Assembly: GCF_003112435.1 (NCBI RefSeq)
Contig: NZ_BDOQ01000003.1
Location: forward strand, 186,001 to 250,000
Source of the DNA: Novimethylophilus kurashikiensis
Lineage (GTDB): Bacteria > Pseudomonadota > Gammaproteobacteria > Burkholderiales > Methylophilaceae
Length of the DNA stretch: 64,000 nt
Reading direction: 5' to 3'
Part shown: piece after piece, positions 1 to 7,619 of the stretch
Layout: every line of letters starts with the position of its first letter
How positions within the stretch are numbered: position 1 is the first letter of the stretch
Position numbers and translations under genes: made by a program
The notes under the pieces: model-generated
Seen by the model: the letters and a program-made list of their open reading frames with translations, nothing else
The model's database searches: none
Told to the model about the DNA's origin: nothing

Positions 1-978
1 CGGGAACACGTGGCGGTTGATGAAGCGCGAGGAACTATCCGGATTCCAGCCCGGCTTGTCGGTTGAAATACCGTGGTTTAGGAACAGGCCGCCGGGCTTG
101 ACCGAGCGGAAAGCGGCGTCGAAATACAGCGGCAGGTTCTTCAAGCCGACATGCTCGAACATCCCCACGCTCACCACCTTGTCGTACTGAGCGGCCGGCA
201 GTGTGCGGTAATCGCGCAGTTCGACCGTGACGCGGTCTTGCAGGCCTTGCAGGCGAATCTGTTCCTGCGCGTAGTCGTACTGATTCTGGCTCAAGGTGAT
301 GCCGTGCGCCTTGACGCCGTAGACGGCCGCCGCCCAACACACCAGCGCACCCCAGCCGCAGCCGATATCGAGCAAGGTTTCATTCGGTTTCAAGCGCAGC
401 TTGCGGCAGATGTGGTCGAGCTTGTTGCGCTGGGCTTGGTTGATATCCTGCTCCGGCGTTTCGAAATAGCCGCAGGAATACACCATGCGTTCGTCCAGCC
501 ACAACTTGTAGAAGGCGTTTGAAACGTCGTAGTGAAAGGCGATACTTTCCCGCCCGTTCTGGTGCTCGGCCGGTGCCTGGGGGATCTCTTGATCGGGCAG
601 GAAATAAGTGGTCGCACTATCGAGCGAGAGGGTATGCAGCAGCAGGGAGACTTTATCGGTGAAGCTCAGCCTGAGGCTTTCCAAGTGCTGGCGCAGCCCG
701 AGCGCGGCATCGAAATCGCCCGAGACTTCGACATGCCCGCCGAAATAGGCTTCGGCCAGCTTGACCGGATCGCGGGACCAAACGAGGTCTCGCAACACGC
801 GGGGGTGGCGAAAAGTCAGGGTGAATGCGGGCTGGCCATCGCCAAAACGAAAGGTACGGCCGTTCCACAAGACGACCTCCAAGCTGCCGGGGTAACTCCC
901 CAGCAAGCGATGCAGAATCCTCTTTACGGTTTCCATTCCAGGCTGAATGCCAGAAGGTTGAGTCGGTTGGGCAAGCAT
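1..978 (-). CDS. cfa: Cyclopropane-fatty-acyl-phospholipid synthase, C-terminus cut by window edge
   Basis: The enzyme would transfer a methylene group from S-adenosylmethionine to the double bond of unsaturated acyl chains in membrane phospholipids. The open frame runs from an ATG at 978 to the window edge and gives 326 residues; the family is usually near 400, so only the end is missing. Visible family motifs are the SAM-binding loop LDIGCGWGAL near residue 208, the GITLSQNQ stretch about 30 residues later, and VGMFEHVG near residue 274. The N-terminal region before residue 100 matches the small domain seen in this family. The 345-bp gap upstream should hold its promoter, facing away from the EAL gene. 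Identity is firm; the exact start is less so. Confidence 0.93.
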   Translation of the reverse strand, partial: MLAQPTQPSGIQPGMETVKRILHRLLGSYPGSLEVVLWNGRTFRFGDGQPAFTLTFRHPRVLRDLVWSRDPVKLAEAYFGGHVEVSGDFDAALGLRQHLESLRLSFTDKVSLLLHTLSLDSATTYFLPDQEIPQAPAEHQNGRESIAFHYDVSNAFYKLWLDERMVYSCGYFETPEQDINQAQRNKLDHICRKLRLKPNETLLDIGCGWGALVCWAAAVYGVKAHGITLSQNQYDYAQEQIRLQGLQDRVTVELRDYRTLPAAQYDKVVSVGMFEHVGLKNLPLYFDAAFRSVKPGGLFLNHGISTDKPGWNPDSSSRFINRHVFP

Positions 979-1323
979 AGACGGTCCTTTCTGCAGGCGG
1001 GGCGAACCGGGAACCGGTGACAAGCGCTATGTTGTGGGGATTTATCTACCGTTTAAGTTCGCTAGCGCACACAGCCCTGATTCCGCATGCCCCAATCTGG
1101 GTCAATGCACGGGTCGAGCGATCCGCCTTGGTGCACAAGGTATTGTAAGAATTAAATTAGATTACTCAGAATCCCTATTAGTTCAAAGGGTTGCCCAAGT
1201 GCTTGAGTTACTGGCCCGCAACTTGCATTCTCGCGTGAGATTAGCGCCGCACTTTTTTGCACGGCCTGCAGTAGCTGTCAGCCTTTTCGTCCGGACTGCA
1301 GACGATTTTTCAGGAACCCAACC
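979..1323. promoter_or_regulatory. Divergent intergenic region between cfa and the EAL gene
   Basis: 345 bp without a supported gene. An AT-rich stretch at about 1138-1170 is the likely promoter area for one or both divergent genes. I see no riboswitch, operator or repeat that I can name. Short ORFs that cross it have no family features. Confidence 0.4.
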
Positions 1324-2589
1324 ATGCTCACAACAACCCAAGAACTCCCCGGCATTGGTTATCTACGCGCTTCGCTGGATGAGATCCAGCGCGCGATGAC
1401 GCTTTCCGGCGACCGCGCCGTCGGTCAATTCAAGGATGCGCGAATCAGCAGCGTATTCCAGCCGATCTATAGTATTTCGCATCGGCGTATCGTAGGCCAC
1501 GAGGGCTTGATGCGTGCCACCGTCAACGACAAGGCAGTGCCGCCGCTAAACCTGCTCGGCAATGTCGCGGAAACCGAATCGGTGTTCCTGGATCGCCTGT
1601 GTCGTGCCTTGCATGTGCATAACTACCAGATGGGCGAGGAGGACCGCTGGCTGTTCCTCAATGTATCGGCGGATGTGATCAACCGCAGGCGCGACCACGA
1701 GCCGTTCTTTTCCGAACTGCTGCATCGTTACAACATCGAGCCGCGCCGCATCGTGGTGGAGATCGTGGAAGGGTTCATCCCGGATTTCCGCCTGCTGACG
1801 GAAGCGGTGGAGTTTTACCGCAACGCGGGCTGCGTGGTGGCCATCGACGATTTCGGTGCCGAGGCTTCGGATATCGAGCGCATCTGGCGTGCCAGCCCCG
1901 ATATCGTCAAGCTGGACCGCAAGCTCATCGCCGCTGCAGAGTTCAATATCAAAGCGCGCCGCATCCTCCAAGCCACAGTGGCGCTGATCCACGAATCAGG
2001 CAGCCTGGCGCTGCTGGAAGGGGTCGAAAACGAAGCCCAGGCGAACATTGCGCTGGATAGCGGCGCAGACATGGTGCAAGGCTTTTTCTTCGCTCGTCCC
2101 GCCGATGTCCCGCTGCTGGCTGGCGACGGCGGCATCCGCGAACTTTCGGAGCGCTACGCCTCGGCCGAGGGTCTGCGTCACCGCTCATTGCAGCCTTATA
2201 TCCTGAAGTTCAAGGCGGCGCTGGCCAGGCTCTCCTCCGGTGAAACGCTGGAATCTGCCTGCGGCGAATTGAGCCTGATGCCCAAAAGCGAACAGTGCTA
2301 TGTCATCGATAGCAACGGCGACCAGCATGCGCCGGGCTTGCGCGGACCGAGAGATGCCCGTACCGCACGCTTCGCACCGCTGGAGCAAACCGTCGCGACC
2401 AACTGGGCGCACAAGCCGTATCACTATCGGGCGACCATGCATCCCAACGAAGTGCAGATCAGCCGACCTTACCTTTCGATCACCAGCGCACGGCTCTGCG
2501 TGACTCTGTCGTGTACTTTCCGTCTAGGCGAGCAGACTCAAGTGTTGTGCTGCGACATCGATTGGAACGAAGAAGACGGGCATCCGTAG
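1324..2589 (+). CDS. EAL-domain protein with C-terminal YkuI-like sensor domain
   Basis: Likely a cyclic-di-GMP phosphodiesterase or c-di-GMP-responsive protein of the cytosol, 421 residues. The EAL domain spans about residues 40-275. The signature reads EGL (E60), followed by LNVS (N113), VEIVEG (E146), IDDFG (D175, D176), KLDR (K197), EGVE (E233, E236) and VQGF (Q252), so the metal-binding and catalytic residues of active EAL enzymes appear present. The loop after DDFG reads AE instead of the usual AG or SG. Residues about 290-415 resemble the PAS/PDC-like domain that follows EAL in YkuI-type proteins, ending in a run of beta strands (SRPYLSITSARLCVTLS region). No membrane segment is seen. 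It stands alone, with its own promoter region upstream. Catalytic activity is inferred from the residues only. Confidence 0.88.
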   Translation: MLTTTQELPGIGYLRASLDEIQRAMTLSGDRAVGQFKDARISSVFQPIYSISHRRIVGHEGLMRATVNDKAVPPLNLLGNVAETESVFLDRLCRALHVHNYQMGEEDRWLFLNVSADVINRRRDHEPFFSELLHRYNIEPRRIVVEIVEGFIPDFRLLTEAVEFYRNAGCVVAIDDFGAEASDIERIWRASPDIVKLDRKLIAAAEFNIKARRILQATVALIHESGSLALLEGVENEAQANIALDSGADMVQGFFFARPADVPLLAGDGGIRELSERYASAEGLRHRSLQPYILKFKAALARLSSGETLESACGELSLMPKSEQCYVIDSNGDQHAPGLRGPRDARTARFAPLEQTVATNWAHKPYHYRATMHPNEVQISRPYLSITSARLCVTLSCTFRLGEQTQVLCCDIDWNEEDGHP

Positions 2590-2979
2590 GTAAGCTCCTC
2601 ATTGCAAGTTCAGCATCTCGCTAGCTCATGAATTCCTGACAGTTTCTGTCCCCTTCTTTCCTTTCACCACACCCCCCCCATTCCGACCTAACCCTAGGTC
2701 ACTGTAGGCAAGCGTACAGAAGTCGATCTCGCGCAGGGCCACAATGATTTTGACATCGGCACGTCCAAAGCCGATGCAATCGAAAGCATCCGCCGACATG
2801 ACCGCACCGCAAGCACATCCCAATGCACAAACTCTGGCCCAGGCCCGAATTCCGGGCCTGTTCCATTCTTATGCCATCGCTGCCGATGTTTGCGGGTCGG
2901 ATGTTAAGTGGACCGGATGCTCAGTGGCCCAGACCCAATGCAAGCCCATGCGCAACAATTCGCCCCGAAAGGAATCACC
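2590..2979. other. Intergenic region with two small dyads
   Basis: 390 bp between the EAL gene and the glycosyltransferase fusion. No gene is supported: the ORFs here lack ribosome binding sites and family features. It contains a 5-bp dyad (GACAG/CTGTC) at 2638-2650 followed by a pyrimidine-rich run, and an 8-bp perfect hairpin at 2840-2860. The last 20 bases hold the Shine-Dalgarno of the downstream gene. Confidence 0.4.
2840..2860 (+). terminator. Possible terminator downstream of the EAL gene
   Basis: CAGGCCCG and CGGGCCTG form a perfect 8-bp stem around a 5-base loop and are followed by TTCCATTCTT. The hairpin is strong but the T-run is interrupted, and it lies 250 bp after the EAL stop codon. 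It could instead be a transcribed structure of the next gene's leader. Confidence 0.35.
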
Positions 2980-5574
2980 ATGCCACCGACCGTCGTCGTC
3001 TTCTCCCACTTGCGCTGGAACTTCGTCTATCAGCGCCCGCAGCATCTGCTTTCCCGCCTGGCAGGACGCTACCGCATTATTTTTCTCGAAGAGCCGATGG
3101 ATAATGCGCAAGAGCCTTTCCTCGAGCGTTTTACTCCCAGCGCTTATATCGAGGTGCTGCGGCCGCATGTTCCGGGAGAGACGTATGGGTTCGACGATGC
3201 CAACATGCCCGCGCTGCGCGGTCTGTTGGATAACTATCTTGCGGCGCACGAGATCGACGATTTCTTCGCCTGGTTCTACACGCCCATGGCACTGCCGCTG
3301 CTCGAAGGCCGCACCCCGCGCAACGTCATCTACGATTGCATGGACGAACTGAGCGCCTTCAAGAACGCACCGGCGCAACTTATCGAGCGTGAAAAAGCGT
3401 TGTTCGAAGCCGCCGACCTCGTCTTTACCGGCGGCCCCAGCCTCTACCAGGCCAAAAAACTGCACCATCCCAACGTGCATTGCTTCGCCAGCAGCGTGGA
3501 TGCAGACCATTTCGCACCGAAAGCGGGGGAATCGCATATCCACATCGACGTGCTTTTACACGGTGACATTCCTCATCCCCGGCTGGGCTACTACGGGGTC
3601 ATCGACGAGCGCATCGACCTCGACCTCATTGCCGCCCTGGCCGATGCGCGACCGGATTGGCAAATCGTCATGGTCGGCCCCGTGGTCAAGATCGATCCGG
3701 AGTCCCTCCCGCAACGCCCCAATATCCATTGGATGGGCCAGCATACCTACGAGGAACTGCCGCATTTCCTCGCAGGCTGGGATCTCTGCCTGCTGCCGTT
3801 TGCGCTCAACGAGTCGACGCGCTTCATCAGTCCCACCAAGACGCTGGAATACATGGCGGCACAGCGCCCCATGGTCAGCACACGCATCAAGGACGTCGCC
3901 GAGCCTTACGGCCATGTGGTGCCGATTGCGCGTAGCCATGAAGAGTTCGTCGCCGATTGCGCACGACTACTGGAAGAACCGGAGAAAGACCGCGCCATCC
4001 GCATCGACGCCATGCGCCGCATCGTTGCCAAGACCTCCTGGGACAAGACTGCGCTCGCCATGCACAACCTCATCGCCCAACTGCAACCGGCCACCAGCGA
4101 GGAAGCAACCGGTGTCGTACCGCTGCCCGTCGCCATCCACAACGCGCCCAGCTATAACGTGCCCGTGACGGCCACGCCCAACACCATGCCAGAGTACGAC
4201 ACCATTATTCTTGGTGCCGGTCCGACGGGGCTATCGGCGGCTTATCATCTAGGCGAAGGCAGCCTGTTGCTGGAAGCGCAACCTACCGTCGGCGGCTGGT
4301 GCCGGTCGATTGAGGACAACGGTTTCACCTTCGATTTCGCCGGTCACATCATGTTCTCCAACGACGACTACGTGCTGGAGATGTACAAGAAGCTGCTGGG
4401 CAACAACATCCACTGGCAAAACCGCGAAGCCTGGATCTACAGCAAGGAGGTCTATACCCGCTACCCGTTCCAGGGCGCGCTCTACGGCCTGCCGCCGGAC
4501 GTGCTCAAGGAATGCGTGATGGGTGCCATCGAAGCTCGCTTCGGCCCGCTCAAGAAGGAAGACCGCCGTGCCGCCGCCAGCAGCACGGAGAAAGGCGGCG
4601 TGGTGGGCGAAGCCAGGCCGCCGCAGAATTTCGAGGAATTCATCTACAAAGTGTGGGGCGCCGGCGTCGCCAAGCATTTCGCCATCCCCTACAACAAGAA
4701 GCTGTGGGCGGTGCCGCTCACCGAGATGGAGACCTCCTGGCTGGGCAACCGCGTGCCCATGCCGGACCTGGAGGAAATGATCGAAGGCGCGTTGAAACCG
4801 GTACCCAAGCCCATGGGACCCAACGCCCGATTCGGCTATCCGCTAAAAGGCGGCTTCCAGGCGCTGATGAACGGCTTCTTGCCGCACCTCAAGGGCGATC
4901 TGCAGTTCAACGCCAGGGTGGTCGGCGTATCGCCGTCCAAGCGCATCGTGACGCTTGCCGACGGCCGCCGTTTCCGCTACGACAACCTGATCAGCACCCT
5001 GCCGCTGCCTAAATTGGTGCAAGCCATGGGCGACGAGGCAACGGAAGACCTTAAGCAGGCCGCCGCCGGGCTGCGCCACGTCTCGGTACGCTGCGTGAAC
5101 CTCGGCATCGGACGGCCCAACATCACGGAAAAACATTGGGTCTACTACCCCGAATACCCGATCTTCCACCGCATCTTCCTGCAAGGCAACGCCAGCCCCC
5201 ACTGCAACCCGCCGGGCGGATTCGGCCTAACCTGCGAGATCACGTATTCGGAATACAAACCCCTGCCGTACTCCGGCCCCGACCTCATCCAGCGTTGCAT
5301 TGACGACTGCATCCGCGTCGGCATGATCCAGCCCGATGATGAAATTTGGGCCGCCAACGAGATTGATATCCCGTATGCCTATGTCGTCTACGATCACGAA
5401 CGCAGCCAGAACGTTGGCACCATCCGAGACTGGACGGCCGATAACAACATTGTGTTAGCGGGAAGGTATAGCGAGTGGGAGTATTACAACTCGGATCATG
5501 CTTTCATCGCCGGGAAGAAGGCGGCGGAGCAGGTGGCTGGGGCAACAGAGGATAAGATGGCGGCGAATGTTTGA
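2980..5574 (+). CDS. Fusion: glycosyltransferase + UDP-galactopyranose-mutase-like FAD oxidoreductase
   Basis: 864 residues in two parts. Residues 1-395 look like a GT-B fold glycosyltransferase of the TuaH-like group: FSHLRW and YQRPQH at the start, a second Rossmann half with RLGYYGVIDERID and the donor-site stretch SPTKTLEYMAAQRP. Residues 403-864 start with a dinucleotide-binding motif (IILGAGPTGLSAAYHL) and carry the GGWCRS and FDFAGHIMFS signature of UDP-galactopyranose mutases and related amine-oxidase-fold flavoproteins. I chose the ATG at 2980 because GAAAGGA stands 6 bases before it; an in-frame ATG at 2908 lacks one. A plausible role is making and transferring a rearranged sugar, such as galactofuranose, to an envelope polysaccharide. 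That is inference; the flavoprotein could act on another substrate. No partner genes are adjacent. Confidence 0.85.
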   Translation: MPPTVVVFSHLRWNFVYQRPQHLLSRLAGRYRIIFLEEPMDNAQEPFLERFTPSAYIEVLRPHVPGETYGFDDANMPALRGLLDNYLAAHEIDDFFAWFYTPMALPLLEGRTPRNVIYDCMDELSAFKNAPAQLIEREKALFEAADLVFTGGPSLYQAKKLHHPNVHCFASSVDADHFAPKAGESHIHIDVLLHGDIPHPRLGYYGVIDERIDLDLIAALADARPDWQIVMVGPVVKIDPESLPQRPNIHWMGQHTYEELPHFLAGWDLCLLPFALNESTRFISPTKTLEYMAAQRPMVSTRIKDVAEPYGHVVPIARSHEEFVADCARLLEEPEKDRAIRIDAMRRIVAKTSWDKTALAMHNLIAQLQPATSEEATGVVPLPVAIHNAPSYNVPVTATPNTMPEYDTIILGAGPTGLSAAYHLGEGSLLLEAQPTVGGWCRSIEDNGFTFDFAGHIMFSNDDYVLEMYKKLLGNNIHWQNREAWIYSKEVYTRYPFQGALYGLPPDVLKECVMGAIEARFGPLKKEDRRAAASSTEKGGVVGEARPPQNFEEFIYKVWGAGVAKHFAIPYNKKLWAVPLTEMETSWLGNRVPMPDLEEMIEGALKPVPKPMGPNARFGYPLKGGFQALMNGFLPHLKGDLQFNARVVGVSPSKRIVTLADGRRFRYDNLISTLPLPKLVQAMGDEATEDLKQAAAGLRHVSVRCVNLGIGRPNITEKHWVYYPEYPIFHRIFLQGNASPHCNPPGGFGLTCEITYSEYKPLPYSGPDLIQRCIDDCIRVGMIQPDDEIWAANEIDIPYAYVVYDHERSQNVGTIRDWTADNNIVLAGRYSEWEYYNSDHAFIAGKKAAEQVAGATEDKMAANV

Positions 5575-5612
5575 GGGAATGGCTGCTGAGTTAATCATCC
5601 GAAGATATGAGA

Positions 5613-5640
5613 AAGCCGGGGAAACTCGGCTTTTTTATTG
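5613..5640 (+). terminator. Rho-independent terminator of the fusion gene
   Basis: AAGCCGGG, a GAAA tetraloop and CTCGGCTT form an 8-bp stem with one G-T pair, followed by TTTTATT. It lies about 40 bases after the stop codon at 5574. Confidence 0.85.
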
Positions 5641-5862
5641 GGGTTGAAAACCGTCGGTCTCGGCCGACAGCCGAACCGATTTCTTTTGCTTGTCCAAAAG
5701 AAATCGGTGAAAGAAAAAGACACCCCACGCCCCAGCCCTCCGGGCTCCCCTCCGCTGCGCGCCAAGCCGGGCGGCTGCGGAACTCGGGCTTACAGCCCTC
5801 AGACAGTCCTCGCCGACGACCCCCGACTTGACTGTGCTGCTCGGCGGGGCGTAAGGGGGAGG
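5641..5862 (+). repeat. Structured intergenic repeat, copy A (inverted partner at 6790-7010)
   Basis: About 220 bp, read left to right here. It opens with a TCGGCCGA-rich dyad at 5651-5673, then a perfect 14-bp hairpin at 5675-5708 (ACCGATTTCTTTTG, loop CTTGTC, complementary arm). A GC-rich block at 5750-5850 follows and is nearly identical to copy B. Copy B carries the same hairpin with seven changed base pairs, all still paired. Sequences of this kind are familiar to me as scattered intergenic repeats in many proteobacteria that are often over-called as short hypothetical proteins, but I cannot name the family. The ORFs inside it are not treated as genes. Confidence 0.8.
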
Positions 5863-5995
5863 GGGTCGTTGATCCGCTTTTGTTCAATATAGGGAACGAT
5901 AATTCGATGGTAACTGCTATTGCTTGCGTGCGTATTTGCTAATTATTACTATGCTGACAAGAAATCTCTAACCATAAGAAATAGAAGGAAAAAAC

Positions 5996-6727
5996 ATGAA
6001 AATCCGTAGTTTTTAAATACTATTATGCGGATGCATCGGCATGCTCATTGGGATTTCAGCGTGTAAAAACCAAGCTACTGCTGAAGGAGTGGAAACATTC
6101 CCTGGGCTTAGAGCACTTCATATAAAAAATGCAGACGTAACGCTTTACTACGATCCAAAAATAAGCACAGTGCTTAGTGGCAACCACCCCGAAGCAAAGA
6201 ATTACGAAGAAGCCGGAGTATTCATCTCTCGTCCTCTCAGAACACAACTTCTTGGTCTAGGGAAAGGATTCTTCACCATTGATTGTGACTCAGGTGGAAG
6301 TTGGGATCCGGGATGTACATTTTTGTTAGAAAACGAAGGTAAGCTAAAAAAAGTTTTCCAAACTTTGGGACTACGGTTTGCCTTACCAGGGAACGGCAAC
6401 ATCTACGTTGAAGGTCATAACGATACGATGTTCAATGTCCGTAAAAAGTACGGATGGCACGATGGAAAGTGCATAGAAATTAAACAGCCATTCAACTTTG
6501 TAGGACTAGATACAACAACAAGAGAGCCCATTGAATTATTCTCCTCGCAAGAATACAAACAGATTGTTGCGACTTTACCTAAAGGATCGCCCGTAACAGT
6601 GTTACTAAATGAAGGTGAGCACTATTTGGTAAAAACTCCATTCGGATTGCTCGGATGGGTAAAAATTCGCGATGGGGTACAGCAAGCAGAATCACCAATT
6701 GCGGGTATATATTTTGCTGGTGACTGA
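5996..6727 (+). pseudogene. AT-rich lipoprotein with C-terminal SH3-like domain; in-frame stop at codon 7
   Basis: Read from the ATG at 5996, which has AGAAGGAAAA 5 to 8 bases upstream, the frame gives MKIRSF, a TAA stop at 6014-6016, and then continues in the same frame as a hydrophobic stretch ending in the lipobox-like ISAC, followed by a soluble domain to 6727. The stop therefore falls inside what looks like a lipoprotein signal peptide. The remaining ORF from the ATG at 6041 (228 residues) lacks the positively charged start of a signal peptide and has no good ribosome binding site. Residues about 180-218 of that ORF resemble a bacterial SH3 domain (VTVLLNEGEHYLVKT region, then GLLGWVK). 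Base composition is visibly more AT-rich than all neighbours. The gene is flanked by inverted repeats. It is either a recent pseudogene, a readthrough gene, or a sequencing error. Confidence 0.65.
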
Positions 6728-6789
6728 CAGTGCGGCGAGTCAAGAAGGCACTTTCCTCTCCTCTGCGGCATAGGGGTAACTCCCCCCTG

Positions 6790-7010
6790 TGCACCCGCCG
6801 AGCAGCACAGTCAAGTCGGGGGCTTTCGGCGAGGACGGTTTGAGGGCGCAAGCCCGAGTTCCGCAGCCGCCCGGCTTGGCGCGCAGCGCAGGGAACCCTC
6901 GTAGAGGGCGGGTAAGCGGGGCGCCGTTCTCTTCGGTTACCTTCTCTTGGGCGAGCAAGAGAAGGTAACTCGGCTGTCGGCCGAGTCCGACGGTTTTGGT
7001 TTTAAAACCC
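6790..7010 (-). repeat. Structured intergenic repeat, copy B (inverted copy of 5641-5862)
   Basis: Same element as copy A on the opposite strand. The 14-bp hairpin is at 6936-6969 (arm GTTACCTTCTCTTG on the plus strand, 6-base loop, perfect complement). The dyad at 6969-6990 matches the one at 5651-5673. The block at 6794-6890 repeats the GC-rich part of copy A with few changes. Together the copies bracket the AT-rich gene. Confidence 0.8.
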
Positions 7011-7017
7011 AGTTCAA

Positions 7018-7110
7018 AAGCCCCCTCACCCCAACCCTCTCCCGCAAGGGGCGAGGGAGCTAAAACATCTGGATTTCAGGTTCTGCTGCGCAGCTCCGGA
7101 ATGACGGCTC
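7018..7110. repeat. Two short dispersed repeat units next to copy B
   Basis: At about 7020-7062 there is a CCCTCACCCC...CAAGGGGCGAGGG unit that can fold through CCCTC/GAGGG and CCC/GGG pairs. At about 7070-7107 there is a TGGATTTCAGG...CCGGAATGACGG unit. Both resemble short palindromic units that are common between genes in proteobacterial genomes. This is recognition from memory, not a search result. No gene is seen between 6728 and 7115. Confidence 0.5.
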
Positions 7111-7115
7111 ACCCC

Positions 7116-7517
7116 TCAATGCACCCCCGCCCCCACATCATCCATCCCCGCCATCGCCTCGCAAGTCTCCGCACACCTCCGGCAAACACTGGCACATTGC
7201 TGGAGCACGCTATTGTTCTCCATATTCGCCGCGGCACTATCGCAAGCGCTGGCACATTCCTGGCAGATATCCGCACACAATTCGCACGTCTGGAAGTGAT
7301 AGGGCGAATCGCGACTCATGAGCTTGGCATCGAGCAGGCAGATGTCGGCGCAATCGAGGCAGATGGCGATGCAGTCGGACATGCCTTGGCTTTCCATGCG
7401 GATGCATTCGGCGGCGCATTCCTCGCACATGCGGGCACAGTCCAGACAGTTCTGAATACAGTCCTGCATGCTCTGCATCATGCGTGGATCGGATCGGGAC
7501 GAGGTAGTGGTATACAT
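7116..7517 (-). CDS. csp3: Cytosolic copper storage protein (Csp3-like four-helix bundle)
   Basis: 133 residues with 19 cysteines, most spaced as CxxC or CxxxC along helices, plus several Met and His. This is the pattern of the DUF326 / copper storage protein family, which binds many Cu(I) ions inside a four-helix bundle. There is no signal peptide, so the protein is expected in the cytosol like Csp3. A CAGGAGATTGCC ribosome binding site precedes the ATG. It is the last gene of the minus-strand copper cluster, 102 bp after cusA, from which it is separated by a 7-bp hairpin that might set separate mRNA levels. Storage combined with the efflux genes suggests two-level control of copper. Function is inferred from family and neighbours. 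Confidence 0.88.
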   Translation of the reverse strand: MYTTTSSRSDPRMMQSMQDCIQNCLDCARMCEECAAECIRMESQGMSDCIAICLDCADICLLDAKLMSRDSPYHFQTCELCADICQECASACDSAAANMENNSVLQQCASVCRRCAETCEAMAGMDDVGAGVH

Positions 7518-7538
7518 GGCAATCTCCTGGCAATAAGC

Positions 7539-7556
7539 CGGACCCCGGCGGGTCCG
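7539..7556 (-). other. Intercistronic hairpin between cusA and the copper storage gene
   Basis: CGGACCC and GGGTCCG form a perfect 7-bp stem around the tetraloop CGGC. No T-run follows on the minus strand, so it looks more like an mRNA processing or stability element than a terminator. Confidence 0.5.
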
Positions 7557-7619
7557 CGAGCGGGCATTTTTAAGCAGCCGGCTCGCCGAGACTGTTTCTC
7601 ACATCACATATAGGCCCGA

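Noticed and set aside
979-1323. Cyclic-di-GMP riboswitch before the EAL gene
   Set aside because: The conserved GEMM-type sequence and its hairpins are not visible.
2626-2823. ORF in the gap between the EAL gene and the fusion gene
   Set aside because: No ribosome binding site, no family features, and it overlaps the dyads of the gap.
5607-5892. Small ORFs within repeat copy A, and similar ones at 6579-6958 in copy B
   Set aside because: They change frame between copies while the hairpin is kept, so the conserved feature is the fold and not a protein.
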